The position numbers and the translations under genes were made by a program. From an uncultured Eubacteriales bacterium (GTDB lineage: Bacteria; Bacillota; Clostridia; Oscillospirales; QAMX01), in assembly GCA_905205975.1 (NCBI GenBank), contig CAJLFQ010000058.1, positions 1 to 14,015 on the forward strand: a stretch of 14,015 nt of DNA. The letters are read 5' to 3'. How positions within the stretch are numbered: position 1 is the stretch's first letter; each line of letters begins with the position of its first letter. Below the pieces are notes generated by a model. The model was not told where the DNA came from. It saw nothing but the letters and a program-made list of their open reading frames with translations, and searched no databases. Positions 13,988 through 14,015 of the stretch are shown here, piece after piece.

Positions 13988-14015
13988 GCGCCAACAATCC
14001 GCATGATAAAAGAGC

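Noticed and set aside
1..14015. Mobile elements, CRISPR arrays, tRNA or rRNA genes
   Set aside because: No transposase or integrase, no spaced direct repeats, no cloverleaf and no rRNA-like stretch was seen on either strand.

Overview
The window reads as a chromosomal segment of an anaerobic, probably gut-associated member of the Bacillota (Clostridia-like). This is an inference from strong AGGAGG-type ribosome binding sites, frequent TTG/GTG starts, textbook sigma-A promoters, a clostridial-type GH25 lysozyme tail and the sugar gene content. Base composition looks close to half GC by eye. There are no rRNA, tRNA, CRISPR or insertion-sequence features.

Region 1 (1-3333, + strand): the 3' end of an extracytoplasmic beta-rich protein, followed by a three-gene MacAB-type ABC system: a membrane-anchored adaptor with a lipoyl-like domain, an ATPase with complete ATP-binding motifs, and a four-helix FtsX/MacB-type permease. 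A hairpin at 3335-3376 ends it and also serves the convergent gene.

Region 2 (3391-4176, - strand): a GH25 lysozyme without a signal peptide, standing alone between two strong hairpin terminators (3335-3376 and 4227-4259).

Region 3 (4281-9277, - strand): an L-rhamnose catabolic operon read leftwards from a consensus promoter at 9335-9363. The order is class II aldolase (putative rhamnulose-1-phosphate aldolase), rhaB, rhaA, a small protein of the Anabaena sensory rhodopsin transducer (ASRT) family, and an unrecognised four-helix membrane protein. Together the first three convert rhamnose to rhamnulose, then rhamnulose-1-phosphate, then dihydroxyacetone phosphate and lactaldehyde. The aldolase resembles the aldolase half of RhaE-type proteins but stops where their dehydrogenase half would begin. 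The ASRT-membrane protein pair at the operon's end is the least explained and most interesting part of the window.

Region 4 (9409-13987, + strand): read divergently from its own consensus promoter (9409-9437): a PHP-domain metal-dependent hydrolase, a ROK-family sugar kinase, and a GH38 alpha-mannosidase. With the rhamnose operon this suggests a locus for using rhamnose- and mannose-containing glycans. No transporter, mutarotase or dedicated regulator for these sugars lies inside the window.
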